NCBI GenBank assembly: GCA_963924555.1
Contig: OZ004581.1
Coordinates: 3,286,001 to 3,350,000, forward strand
Direction: 5' to 3'
Source of the DNA: Crambe crambe
Lineage: Eukaryota; Porifera; Demospongiae; Poecilosclerida; Crambeidae
DNA length: 64,000 nt
Positions 45,074 to 57,209 of the stretch are shown here, piece by piece. The notes below the pieces were generated by a model that did not search any database, was not told where the DNA came from, and worked only from the letters and a program-made list of their open reading frames with translations. How positions within the stretch are numbered: the stretch's first letter is position 1; each line of letters begins with the position of its first letter. The position numbers and the translations under genes are program-made.

Positions 45074-45512
45074 TCAAAAACAAAACAAAAACAACTGCTA
45101 ACACACATAAATCCCCCCTCAGATTTTATGCCCCCTAGCTATCACATTAGATCTCCACTTCTATAATTATTAATTCTGATTACTCAGCATGTATAGTAAT
45201 TGTATTACTACATGCCTTCACTACAATTGCTACTACACTTACAGTTAACTCATGTCAATAATCAGGGAACAAAGAATCATGTCTACCTTGCTTTAAAATT
45301 TTGGTCCCTCCCTTAAAAGAATTTTCTTGGTTAGGAAGTTTCTACTTTAACAATAATATATTTATCTAGTCTAAAGTTGCAGTTTCTTTTCATGATGACC
45401 TTTTTTTTGGTAAACTGCAGCTGAGCATGTGCGCTCGCCCCGCAATGCTTGCACTGCCCTGATTAGTGTAATAATTATGATAAGTTAAACATAATAGTCA
45501 TACATATCTAGT
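45074..45512. other. Convergent intergenic space between WARS and SPATA20-like gene
   Basis: 439 bases of AT-rich sequence with no gene or repeat recognised; both flanking genes end here. Confidence 0.6.
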
Positions 45513-47532
45513 TTAACTACTTATTTTAGGGTTCAGGAGCTTCTTTAAGCTGATGGGGTCAGTGATGGGAGCTGTGCAGGTGTAGTTCTCACATACATAA
45601 GCAGTGGCTTTCCCCTCATTTTTGTCAACAGTTGATAGGACTTCAATGTGTTGAGACAAGAACCGGTTGGACGTTGTGTCAGACTTGTCGTGGTGTATGA
45701 GGATCTTGTTGGGGAGGAAGAAAGAGTTGACCACGTCAAGGAGAGCCCGTGTGTCCTCTGCAGTCGGTTCTCCTGTAATGATTATCTACAAACAGCATGA
45801 ATAATGATCATGACAGCATAGTAAAAACTGAAGTGCAAACCTACAGTTTGATTAAAAGTCCACAAAAATATTAGCCCACAAAAAAATTTCTTGCATATGC
45901 AGTTAGCATAGTTGCAAACCACTTTAACCACAAATATTTTTAAATTTCCCACCATACAGTAGAAGTAATGTTAGTAATGTAATATAACAATAATCAGATG
46001 TGGTTATTTTTATTATGTCTTGTGGTTTTGTCCTCAGTATTTATGATGGGACAGGATAGGTCCTTGTAAGCCACTACCTATTTCTCATTCCTTACTGACA
46101 ACCAACGTACATACCCAAACAGGGTTTCATACAGGATCTATGCACATACCCAAATAGGTTTGTTTTGTTTTTTTTGTTCTGTTTTTTTGTTATTGTTTTT
46201 TACTGGAAAGGGGAATCGCTGGCAAATTATTATTACATATTATTACATATTATATTACATTATTATATATATTACATATTATTATTAGAATGACATCATA
46301 TCTATGAATGATTTTCTGACCTGTTTTGGAGTTTGAGAGTGAAAGATGAAGGCAGACAGCATTTCTGGTAGAGCTATAGGATGCTGACTCAACATCTCTC
46401 CAAACGTCTTTATGATATCGATAGGAGCGGGCTCTGCCACTTTGCCAGGAAGATAGGCAGAGAGGCGCAGAAGATTCAGGGCGGAGTAGGAATTAGGACT
46501 AGGCTCAGCTCCATCTTGATCTAGATAAGTATGTACGTGATGACTGAAATTCAGGATTATATTTGTACAGGGAATCTTGCAAAATGCCGAGTGTGCATTC
46601 TTGTACATGCTCAACTTTGAGCCTCGAAAATTTCACCAGAGAAGGTGAATGGCATGCTAATAGGTTAGAACTATACTAGAACAGTCACTAGCTAGCTCTT
46701 CAAAGCTTATTTCACTAAAGTTCTTTCCAAATCTGAGTGTAATTTCAAAATTTAAGCTGTTTTATCAGCAGCAAGTTAGTTTGCTGGAACATTTAGTAAA
46801 GAAAACAGTAGCAGAAACAGTTGTAATAACACGGCCGGAGGCACTGCTATGGCTGGTACAGCCATGGCCATACCACCATTCAGAGTGTGTGTGTGTGTAT
46901 GTGTGTGTATGCAATTTAAATAATAATATTGACTTATAAGTTAGTACATGGCATTGCCTGGATCATACCAGATTGAAATTGATATTGAACTTACTGGAGG
47001 GAATTCCCCAGACCCTCCAGATGGAAGCTATGGCTGTACCACTATAATTAAGGTGGCTCCGGCTCTGAATAATATTTTTTTTTTTGTTACCACCACCAAG
47101 TATGTAGGTGGCTACTCTAATTCAGCAGTTTAAACAAAGGAACTCAAGAGTTGACATCAATACCTCCATATCTGCTAACCCCTGAAAGTAAAAATTTCCT
47201 ATTATGCCAGTATTGTGCTGGCATTAAGGTCCAACCCATTATGCCCAAAACTATGCCAGCATAATTTGCATGTCCCTAGTGCATATAATTATAGTCAGTT
47301 TACGGATGATGCCTGATGATTATTTTTTGCAAGATTCCCTAAAACCACAGCATACATCCTTCTATAATGCCAAAGGCACGACATTAATTTTTATTGCAGT
47401 GTAGGGCCAATCAGGGTTTAATTCAGAATTTTGCTCGAGGGGGATCAAATGCCTAGTGAAAAAAATTGAGGAGGGGCAACTACAAACCAGTACATGTATA
47501 TGATAATCTCATTATGAAAGCTAGCTAATTCC

Positions 47533-47564
<32 letters not shown>

Positions 47565-50500
47565 AGCCATCATTCAGAGGGGGCAGAAGCCCCCCCCTCG
47601 CCCCCCCTTGAAATAAACCCTGCCAATTATAGCAAATCACACTTGACCTGACATTTAGCTAACGGCAGAGTACTGAATTTGCAAACACCTGATGTACTTG
47701 GTGTGACCAACAGGGAAATTTAATAGGACCGAACATTTAGTCCTATTGAGAGAGGTGTCTCATCACTGCCATAATGTGTGCACTACATAGGTTGCTGCTT
47801 AGAAAAGCTGTACAACGAAATCCATTATGCTTAATGTTCACATCAACTACACTACACTATTTACCATTCCTGACTACATGACACATTCCTTCCTTGCTAT
47901 GTGTATAATATAAAGGGAGTCTTGATTTTTGAATCACTCACTCATTAGGCCACTATTTTGTTGATCATAAGTTTCTCATCAGATGGTTTTGCTCAGACTG
48001 ATGCGGTTGGGTGGCATATATAAGCCATTATGTCATTATTTTGATAGTTATTTTTTGGAAAAACCACAGGAGTTGATACAGTCAGAAGTGATGCAGACAT
48101 GCAGTATAGAAATCCAATTATAATGGCTAAATCCTGTAGGTAGAGTAAACTAACGTGGGTGGGGGATGAGAAACTTGTAATCAACCAATAGTGGCTTTAT
48201 GTACGTAGCTACACATAAAGTAAATCAGGGAAATTTTGGTTAGCTAGATAAGTAATTAAATTTCATATCATTTGTTGAACATGACCACGAAAATAAATCA
48301 ACATAGAAAATTCCCAAATCTACCATTAATTATGCAGTTATGTAGGATCTATGTAATGTACCTTCTTTCAAACGCAGTAAGATACTCGGGTCTTTTGCAG
48401 TGGTACTGAAGAATCCTCCATTGTCCTTGTCCCAGAAGAGTTCAGTCATCTTTTGCTGGAGCTGCCACGCCCACTCAAGCCACGCTTCTTGCTGGCTAGC
48501 CTCAAAGAGATCCAACAGTCCCCCGATGAGGAATGCATAGTCATCAGCAAAACCATCAACAGAGCCTGCCACCAGATCCCTATGCATAGTCATATGGATT
48601 ACTTGGCTACATAGTCCTGGTAAGGGGTTGTTCATACACAAAGCAAATAGGAATGAAGGTTTTTGCATTACTGGATTCATGGAGTTCACTTTCTACGCAT
48701 ATAGAAAAAAGATTTCAAGCACTTTAGCTTATGTAAGATCTTTTTCTGCACAAATGTATGAATGTAATACATTGTGGGGCAAACCTGATGATCCAGATCG
48801 ATGTGATTAGATGTTAGTTGTGCATGATTGCTTCAGTTTGCCGTATGCATATTGAAAAGTTGAATGGACTGATGTTATTTAAGTGACCTTTAATTTGCCT
48901 TGTAGAAGACTTTTTACCACATGCCTAGCACCTTTGCTCAAGTCAGAAAAACAACAACAACAACAAAAAACAACAACAATATCTAGTGGAGTGACCCTTT
49001 ACCCATTGCTGTCTCTGTAGGCATTCCTTATGAGCGTCCCCTTTTCGTCATCATATAACTGACACTTGATGAAAAAGGCAATCTTCTCAGCCTTTTCAAG
49101 GTAATCCACCTGCTTCAACACCACTGAAGCTCTAGCAAACCCGGACATCATCAGTCCTGCATGCAAAATCAATACAAGGACATTATGTAATGGTACACGC
49201 TCTAGACATTATCAGTCCTGCACATGCATGATATCAATACATGGACATATGTTGGTAATTCTAATGGTGCACACTCTAGCCATCATAAGTCCTGCACATG
49301 AAATCAATGCAAGGACATATGGTGCACACTCTAGACATTATCAGTCCTGCACACACATGATATCAATGCATGGACATAATTATATGGTAGTAATTCTAAT
49401 GGTGCACACTTGGGAGGGGGGGCAGTCATGCACACACTAAATCAATGCATGGATGTAAGTGTGATTTGTGATTGGAGAAAAAAACAACAGTTCCTTGTAC
49501 ATGAAGTACGCAATTAAGTGCTTAAAAGCCAACCACAACACTCCTACATACCAACTAGAAATCTTAGCTATCAGCGATAATTACATTTTAAAATGGTAAG
49601 CTGCCAGAAATTAAATGCAATACGTAGTAATATGAGTACATACGTAGCTCTAACTTCATTGAAAAAAAGAGAACTTACACACTCTTTTTTTCCTGATAAA
49701 TTTTACCCTCCCCACTGAAATTTGCACCATAAATTAAAGAATTTATAAGTTTGTACGTAGCTAACCGTTCCATGCAGTGAGTATTTTATCATCCCTGTGA
49801 GGCTTTGGTCGATGCTGTCGCTGCTCAAACAACTTCTCTCTGCCCTGCTTCAGCAGTGCTGCTACCCTGCCCTCCTCCATCTGGAAGAATTCTGCCGTTT
49901 TAGCAACAGACCCTCGAACTATCAGTACGTTCTGATCCGAGAGCTCTTTGTGGGGATCCTGAGGAAGAACATGTAAAAGAGAAGATATGATTCGATCAGA
50001 AAGGGAGCAGAACAGTTTTTATGTCGATTGAATTATACCATAACTTGGTGAGATTTCATTCTCGTGTGTCATGTTGAAAATTAATCACAGAATATTACCG
50101 TGTTGTAAAAACCAATTAAAGCTGCAACAATGAATTATTATTACCTCAATTTAGTACCCCATTAATTGACAGAACTGATTGAAACCTAGTGCAAATGGGG
50201 GCTATGTACTATGTTACATTATGTACTCTGAATTTGGACATAAAAGTCTATTTGGATTCACCTTGCCCCTTGATCATTCACTATGACTGCTATAACTTTC
50301 TCGATTCTTTACCAAATTTCAAATTTTGAACACCAGCAGAGAGAGTGAATAATCAGCTCTCTGTTGGAATGGGTTGAACCCACTACGATATCAAGAGGTG
50401 GGTTGGATCCAGACCAGATTAGTAACATGTCTAATCCGGGTGCAATAGACCAGACTGAATCCAATTAAAACAGGGCTATAGAGAATACTATGTACAAAAT

Positions 50501-53500
50501 ATGTATATCTGACCTGTTCAGGTGCCACATTGCCTGCATTTTTGACTCCATAATGATGGCAAAATAACTCAGACAGTGTCTTCTTTTCATCACTTTCAGC
50601 AGCACTAGATGATGCAGCACCAGATGATATGGTTTCAGCCAACAAGGATGATATCTCCTTGTAGGTCCATACACAAAAGGCACCTTCTTTCTTCTTCCTC
50701 CTTCCACCTCCAACTTCTTTGCTATGATATGAATCAGCATCTTCTGCAGAGTAGTAACCTCCATCCTGTGAATGAAGAAGGTACATAATTATAAAACATG
50801 CACTAGAGTGACCCCCTTCAGTGTGGACCTAAAATACTATTGTGTCCCAGCAGTCGCGAGCAAAGCAAGCCCCTCTCTATGGTGTACAAACTGGATAGTG
50901 GCGATATATATTGGTACGTCAAGCCCTGAGGGTAAAATACTGCATGCATGCATGCACAAAATAGCAGCTAATGATGTGAATGAACACTGCTCCAAAACTG
51001 AGTAGCAAAAAACAAAAACAAAAAAAAAACAACAAGGTTAGACCAGAGGAATGCGAAGGATAGAGCCAGAAGAAGCTCTGAATCAGCGGAACAAAGACGG
51101 TCGAGGCTTGATAAAAGAGAAAGAAGAAAATGACAAGCAGAGTCTGAGGATGCCCACTCAAGTCCAGAAGAAATGAAAGAGATAGAGAAAAAAGAAGAGC
51201 AGAATCTGAAAGTGACAGGGAAATAAGACTAGATTCAGAGTGTACTGAACAAAGAGAAGCTAGGTTAGTAGTATCAAGGGCTTATAGACTCAATGAGGCA
51301 TGCAACTCCAAAATATCATTTAAAGTTTTCGCTGTGTTGCTTCACTCACCTTTCTGTGCTATGAGCACATAACTAGTACATACACTATTCATTGTTGTTG
51401 TTGTTGTTGTTCTTGTTGTGTGTATGTGTCCACATACATTGTAAGATTACATACATACATACATACATACATACACACACATACATACCTTGTCACCCAA
51501 ATCTCTTGTAACATAGAGCAGAATATCTTCCAGAACAGTCTTGAAAAATTCATCACCAGATATCTACATAATGCAACATACTTCATCCTCTTGAATCAAT
51601 AATCCAGGATCTATCAGGAGGTTGAATATAGAATCCTCCTATTGGTCCAAGTTTCTAACTATTGGCATGTACAAGTATAGGTACACTTAGTGGTCGAAAC
51701 ACACCTGAAAAGCTGAAGCATAGATTGAAGCCAGCTGACCTTGGTCATACAGCATTTTCTCAAAGTGAGGCACATGCCAGAATTTGTCAGTGGAGTAGCG
51801 ATGAAAACCCTAAAATTTGCAAGTCATTTTATTTGTAGCCATTAAGGAGCACTACACAATAATCATGCATGCCACTGAGGAAATACTAGAATATACTGTA
51901 CCACCCTACTGACCTGTCCAACATGATCAGTAAATTGAGGGAATACTAGAATATACTCACCCATGTAGAATACTGAGGGAATACTAGAATATACTGTACA
52001 CTCTACTGACCTGTCCCACATGATCATGCATGCCACCATTGGCCATTGCTTTGAGAGTGGAGAGGGTCATTTTCAGAGCATTCTCCCCCATGGGTGAGTT
52101 GGGGTAGCGTGAATACACACGAAGCAGAAAGTTCAGTATTGCTGCATATAAAACATAACCTTCAGTAATGTGAGGATGCTGTGTACAGCATGGTTCTCCC
52201 CAGGATTTCTTGAAGGCATAGAGGCAAGACCATGATCACGATGAAAGAAATGGCCCCAATGATTATAAGTGTTCTAAGATGGCTCCTGGTGTAGAAGAAT
52301 GAGGCATAGGGGGGAAGAACTGAGGCATAGTGGCAAGACTATAATAATCATCATGAAGAAGAGGGGCCCAATGATTATGAGTGCTCTAAGATGGCTCCTG
52401 GTGTAGAAGCCAGCCACCAGTAATGAGGCATAGGGGGAAGAACTGAGGCATAGTGGCAAGACTATAATAATCATCATGAAGAAGAGGGGCCCAATGATTA
52501 TGAGTTCCTGGTGTAGAAGCCAGCCACCAGTAATGAGACATAAGGCAAGGCACAGTGGCCCACTTTGCCTTAAGATGCCTGGGGAGAACCACATACGTGA
52601 CAGTCGAGGGTAGAAATCAAACGTTTTAATCAAAGTTTACTTTTGTCATGATTGATAAAATTTTCTGCCTTTCGAACTTTTTTTTCAAAAGTAGAAAGCA
52701 TGAATAAAGTTTGATTTCTACCCTAGACTGTCACATAAGGTAGTCTCTGCATGCTGATCTGAAGATATAATATACGCACATACCACATGGCCAGTTCCTG
52801 AAAATTTACTGTGAAAATTTAAATCCTGGGTAGTACATAATAATTAAGGTAGAACCCTGAACTTATTGAACGAGTAGAAAGATCAGGGTTTCTACTGGTG
52901 AGAATCTCTTTATTAGTGGACAAAACCGTAAGCACTTCTTAGTGAGTGCAAGGATGTGGTCAAGACAGTGAGAATGTTGCCCCTAATGATCACTGTTGAC
53001 CAACTAAGGAGAACTTATAATTGAGCTCACTTGGCTGCGGGAATTTTGGTGCGTTACCGAATCCTCCATGCTCGTGATCGTACCTCTTCTCCAAGGTCTC
53101 GTACCCTCGCTGGATGCAGCCAGCTCCAGGGACACTGGCATCAGACTCTGATGTTTCCATGGCTTTGGAAAGAGCATCAATAATCTTTGAACCCTGATGG
53201 ATTATGAGGTCACGCTTCAGCCTCCACTAAAGCATAAAGGAAAAGCACTTTTTAAAAAATATTATCACGATAACTTTATTATGACTTCATGTCATATTTT
53301 TGTAACATTATTAAATCCCTTCTCAATTATCAAAGCCTAGGGTTTCATGAATTTTGAATAGAGGGGGGGATGCATGTGGCTGTGCTTGTGTGAGGGGAAA
53401 AATGTGATTTTTAAGACACATTCAGTAATTGGTTAATGGGGGAAATTTCAATCAGAGGGGGATCTCCCCCTTTCCCCCTCCGCTGTATGAAACCCTGAAT

Positions 53501-53678
53501 TTAGCCCATCTACCTTTCTCTGATATATTATGTGTTATAAGACATGCAAGCATTGTAGGGCAAACATGCTCAGGATGTCGAAGCTGCAACATTAGAACAT
53601 ATTTATACATTTGCATATGTAGGGTGAAAGGTCACCATCACTATTGTGGGACTCGCTTCACTTGCCCCAATTACTGCA

Positions 53679-53742
<64 letters not shown>

Positions 53743-55030
53743 TCTCTCTCTCTCACTCACTCTCTCACAGGGACAAGTCAAAGAATTGGGTTGAGGTGTA
53801 ATCTTACTCACTCACTCACTCACTCACTAACTCACGCCCTGTGTGAAACATCATTGCTTACTTGATCTGAAATGCTCCTGAGGATGGTGGAAAACCCTGG
53901 ACGACCGAAGGAGTCAAATGGTGGGAAATAAGTACCCCCCATGAAAGGCTTGAGGTCAGGGGTCAGAAAGACACTCATTGGCCAACCACCTCCACCTTGT
54001 GTGGCCTACAGACAGTATTATGAGTACATACAGTATTCTTATAATGATTGTTTATGTACATCAACATACTCTTGCTAAGTATACCAACACAGTAAGGAGC
54101 AGTCAGGATATTAAGGTGTACAAACTTAATCTTCTAAGGAGCAGTCAAAGTATACCAACATGTAGGAGCAGTCAGGATACTAAAGTATACCAACAAGGAG
54201 CAATCAGGATACCAAGAATACCAACATGATCCTAGGAGCTGCCTATCTAATGCTCCTAAACTGACCTGCACAAATGTCATGTACACTTTGTCCACATCTG
54301 GTCTCTCTTCTCTGTCCACCTTTATACTGACAAAGTTACGATTGAGTTGCTGAGCAATCTCTACATTCTCAAATGACTCTCTCTCCATCACATGACACCA
54401 ATGACACGTGGAGTAACCAACAGAAAGAAAGATTGGTTTGTTTTCTGACTTCGCTTTATCAAAGGCTTCCTTTCCCCATGGATACCTGAAATGAAAGAAC
54501 AAACTTAGAAGGTGAGTTGTCAATTAAAGCCTATTTGCATTCATCATTCGTTATAGTTGCTCTCAATTCTTTAAATTTCAAAAACCAGCTCATGGAGTGG
54601 GCGATCAGCTCTTGACTTATGATCAAGGCACCTTCTTTGTGGTGGCTATAGTGCATATCTGAGGCAATACACAGCTTCCCAGGGATGTTAGCAGTGCACT
54701 GAGGTTTTGCACAGTGATAATTACATGGTATACAAACAAAGAGAGGACTATTAAACTTTTTTTCCTGATGTGTACATTCAAATATTCTGGCCATCTGGAT
54801 TCTACAGCTGCCGCTACTTCAGTGCAAGTATCAGGCATGTACAACCACATTACTGTAACTGACCAGTCAACAGGATTAGTTGCATGTTGTAAAAGATACG
54901 GTGATTTCTCACTGTTCAATCTGTTCAACGCGGTAGAGTGGGTACTTGGAGTACTGCCTGAATCTGTCGACGTCGCCATTGAGAGAAAGGATACTTTGAA
55001 CAGGTTTGGAGATAGAAATCTTCTCAACAT
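45513..55030 (-). CDS. SPATA20: SPATA20-type protein (DUF255 thioredoxin fold plus glycosidase-like barrel), 13 exons
   Basis: Exons in gene order: 54864-55030, 54266-54485, 53862-54005, 53031-53226, 52011-52141, 51705-51809, 51489-51563, 50514-50765, 49766-49958, 49003-49156, 48362-48565, 46321-46520, 45513-45785; about 770 residues, close to human SPATA20. The start [20 protein letters not shown] is basic and could be a mitochondrial leader; an alternative ATG (MATSTDSG) follows. Diagnostic runs are [40 protein letters not shown] (CxxC thioredoxin-like site), [95 protein letters not shown] and [18 protein letters not shown]. All junction phases agree except exon 10 to 11, where one base is unaccounted for; a small unseen exon or another donor is likely. 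Function in animals is poorly known: spermatid-linked in mammals, with bacterial homologues (YyaL) of unknown substrate. Confidence 0.93.
47412..47622. mobile_element. MITE (CAGGGTTTAATTC ends), 5-bp duplication CCAAT
   Basis: In the SPATA20 intron between 46,520 and 48,362. Left CAGGGTTTAATTC, right GAAATAAACCCTG, flanked by CCAAT (47,407-47,411 and 47,623-47,627). The centre has a long poly(G) run (about 47,527-47,562) and CCCCCC/GGGGGG palindromes. Confidence 0.85.
49141..49440. repeat. Tandem copies of the exon-10 splice acceptor of SPATA20
   Basis: The junction segment (plus strand CATCATCAGTCCTGCATG) and its intronic neighbour (ATCAATACAAGGACAT) recur at about 49,150, 49,212, 49,285, 49,337 and 49,421, separated by TGGTGCACACTCTAGACAT. 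Each copy reads, on the gene strand, ...TGCAG followed by GACT, the real acceptor sequence. Only the copy at 49,156 continues into coding exon. Confidence 0.85.
50241..50365. mobile_element. MITE family M1, left-arm fragment
   Basis: TAAAAGTCTATTTGGATTCACC through GAGAGAGTGAATAATCAGCTCTC equals the first half of the M1 copy at 43,337. The second arm is missing. Confidence 0.7.
51451..51487. repeat. (CATA)n microsatellite at a splice donor
   Basis: Tetranucleotide run ending at the left edge of SPATA20 exon 7; on the gene strand the donor reads AAG then GTATGTATGTG, so the repeat is continuous with the 5' splice site. (GTT)n lies 30 bases further along. Confidence 0.8.
51861..52030. repeat. 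Duplicated exon-5 splice donor segment of SPATA20
   Basis: CTACTGACCTGTCCCACATGATCA at the end of exon 5 (52,004-52,027) has a copy at about 51,905-51,928 with one change, and GAATACTAGAATATACT occurs three times between. The intron therefore holds a second donor-like site about 100 bases on. Confidence 0.8.
52190..52580. mobile_element. TIR element related to 3,753-4,191, with internal tandem repeat
   Basis: Ends GGTTCTCCCCAGGATTT and TTAAGATGCCTGGGGAGAACC match the 3.7-kb element, including the AAGGCATAG subterminal word. Inside, a ~110-base unit (GAGGCATAGTGGCAAGACTA ... GGTGTAGAAGCCAGCCACCA) is repeated about three times. Flanks are only partly alike. Confidence 0.75.
52597..52734. mobile_element. 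Small MITE with 26-bp TIRs
   Basis: Begins GTGACAGTCGAGGGTAGAAA and ends TTTCTACCCTAGACTGTCAC; inverted match over about 26 bases with one or two differences. Lies in SPATA20 intron 4, 17 bases from the preceding element. Confidence 0.8.
53338..53496. mobile_element. Probable MITE (AGGGTTTCATGAA / TATGAAACCCT)
   Basis: Inverted ends of the AGGGTTTCAT type with a GGGGGG/CCCCC interior. It resembles the CAGGGTTTCATC family, but flanking duplication is unclear. Confidence 0.55.
53682..53757. repeat. (CT)n and CACT microsatellites
   Basis: About 36 CT units with one CC interruption, then TCACTCAC; a second (TCAC)n array lies at 53,805-53,835. Both are intronic in SPATA20. Confidence 0.9.
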
Positions 55031-55766
55031 AAGAAGGCAAGGTGCTAGCTAGTGCGCTGTACCCGCGACCCTTTACCATATCATTACTAGTTCGTCGTAG
55101 GTGTGAATTCCAACTTGTTGTCTGTTCTCCACCTGGCTAGCTTTGGATGAGTGCATACAGTGCAGGTTGACACCACCACTCCCACCAGGCAGGAGCACTG
55201 CATCTATCAGAAGGGATGTAAAGTCCTGGGGGGCCTGTTAGTATTAGCCTATTATGGCTAGTTCAGGCTCCTCATCAGCCACTTTGTGATGAATTAATTT
55301 TTTTTTTTTAAATGACAAAAAAGCAAACAAACAAAACAATTCAAGCTCTACACCAGTGAAAGAGGACTGAGCTTGACTATGTGTATGGATGACATTCACT
55401 GGAGTTTGGGGATACAGTCAATGTGGCAACTCGAATGGAAGCAACAGGCCTGGTACATATCTAAGATAACAGGGCTGGTACAAATCATCAGCTGTAGCTG
55501 AGGCAACCTGCCAAGAAATATTGTAACTTATGATGTTTTGTGGTATTCTATTGAAGAAATAGAAGCTTAAGCTGACCAATAGGATCTCACAGAGTGCATG
55601 CTAGGGAAACAGAGGAAGAGCCTGGGGTGGGAAGTCAGGATCCTGTGTAGCAGTACATTCATGATTTCCTTTTACAGTGAAAGTCATAAAAGTCTTGAAA
55701 TAGTGTCAAATATTGTACTTTACGTATGTCAATAATAATTATGCATGAGGGCTATAGAGCTCTGTT
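55031..55766. other. Intergenic, nothing recognised
   Basis: Upstream of the SPATA20-like start. No TATA box or coding frame is evident; low-complexity A/T near 55,290-55,340. Confidence 0.5.
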
Positions 55767-56990
55767 TCAGAACACTTGAATACGATTATTACAAGAGTCG
55801 CACACATACACAAAACCATTACTATCCACTGCTAGTCCACAAGGAAAATTGAACCATCCTGGTCTTTCCCCTAAGTCCCAACCACCAAATGAAGTCAATA
55901 AATGACCCTCAGAAGTGAACACAGACACTTTATGATCATAAAAGGCCTCGAGTTGGCCTTTGAAATTGATGGCTTGCATAACAGCTGTAGACTTCTCTTC
56001 AACCTGTGCTACTTCCAAACCTTTACCAGTGGCCCAGCATTTTGATGGATCAGGTGATTCTTGTGTGAATATTTGTCCATAGGTTCGACACTTTTCATTG
56101 ACATCAGTTGAGGCTTGATTTTCACATCAGCTTCTACGTTTGGCACCAGTACATCTGGTGGGAAAGGTGTGGTCAGTTCCCTCACTTGATTAACAATGTT
56201 TGTCTTCATCATCAGTATCTCTTCTTGATTGTTCGTCTTCAGGCTCTCCTTCGTAAAGTTTAGACAACTGCTAAGTTGGGCTTGGATGGTTTCAATCTCA
56301 TCCCTCTGGACTGCAAAATTTTTTAACTTCCTTTGAGTCATTTTGTGCAGCTGGTCAACCAGCTAAGTCCTCCTAACTTCAAGGACTGACTTCATGAAGT
56401 TGTCCAATGTTGTCATGTATGTTAGCTTCAATAGCTGCTTGCTGGTCAGCTAGATCTGTACTGCACTTATCCAACTGTGCCAGTGCTTTCTTAAAATCCA
56501 ATTTCCTCTCCAGTGGCTCAAGTGATGGAGTTACTTCTCTTTTGTAGATTTCAAATGCCTCATCCAATGTATGGTAATTATGATTTTGGTGCTTGCCCCA
56601 TTTAGCAACACATTCAAAACAGATAAGGTCACCGCATGGTTTACAGTAAAGTTCTCGTTCTTTCTTGACATATTCAAAGCAATTAGTGATGACCTTCTTT
56701 GATAGAATGGTATGTGTCACTATAGTCTTTGCCCCCTCTTGACTGGCTGTTGTATCTTTAGCCTTCTTATGCTCTTCCAAGATCTCTAGGAGGTGATTAA
56801 CTTGAAATGCTGACTGGAGGCCTGCCACTCCATTGGTTGGAACAGGTGTGGCCTGACGACAGGTTGGGCAAGTCAGAGTGAGTTGTCCCTGCTGGTTTCT
56901 GATCATGAGTTTCATAACTATTAAGGCATTTCTTGCAGTAGATATGGAACGTACTCTCTAAGTAGGGATGGCACGGATGCTCCATTGGAG
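55767..56990 (-). pseudogene. Decayed TRIM-NHL gene
   Basis: Gene order is on the minus strand. A RING remnant at about 56,985-56,850 has HIYCKKCLNSYE in one frame and LTLTCPTCRQATPVPTNGVA in another, so there is a frameshift inside the RING. Next comes a B-box (ELYCKPCGDLICFECVAKWG, then H-rich NHNYH) and a coiled coil, with a further frame break near 56,380 and another near 56,015. It ends abruptly in a single NHL blade (FNFPCGLAVDSNGFVYVCDSCNNRIQVF, stop at 55,767) instead of six. No filamin repeat is seen. It is host-derived, related to but much diverged from the intact gene at 5.8 kb. Confidence 0.8.
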
Positions 56991-57209
56991 TAGTACTTAA
57001 TAATATTTTCTTTCATAGCTAATGTAATCACAGAAATAAATCAACATTGAAAATTTCCAAATTTAAGATTTTATTTGCTATGCCACAAAATTTAATACAT
57101 GACTAATTGTGCACTTCCTATGGTCTCCATGTCCTATAAAATCATTCATACCACATATCAGCCTTAAACTGTTTCCTTGCTAGCTAGCTATAACAGTCAG
57201 TCTTTAACT

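Noticed and set aside
49141-49440. Possible CRISPR-like array
   Set aside because: Unit and spacer lengths are irregular, the units are copies of a splice junction, and the genome is animal.
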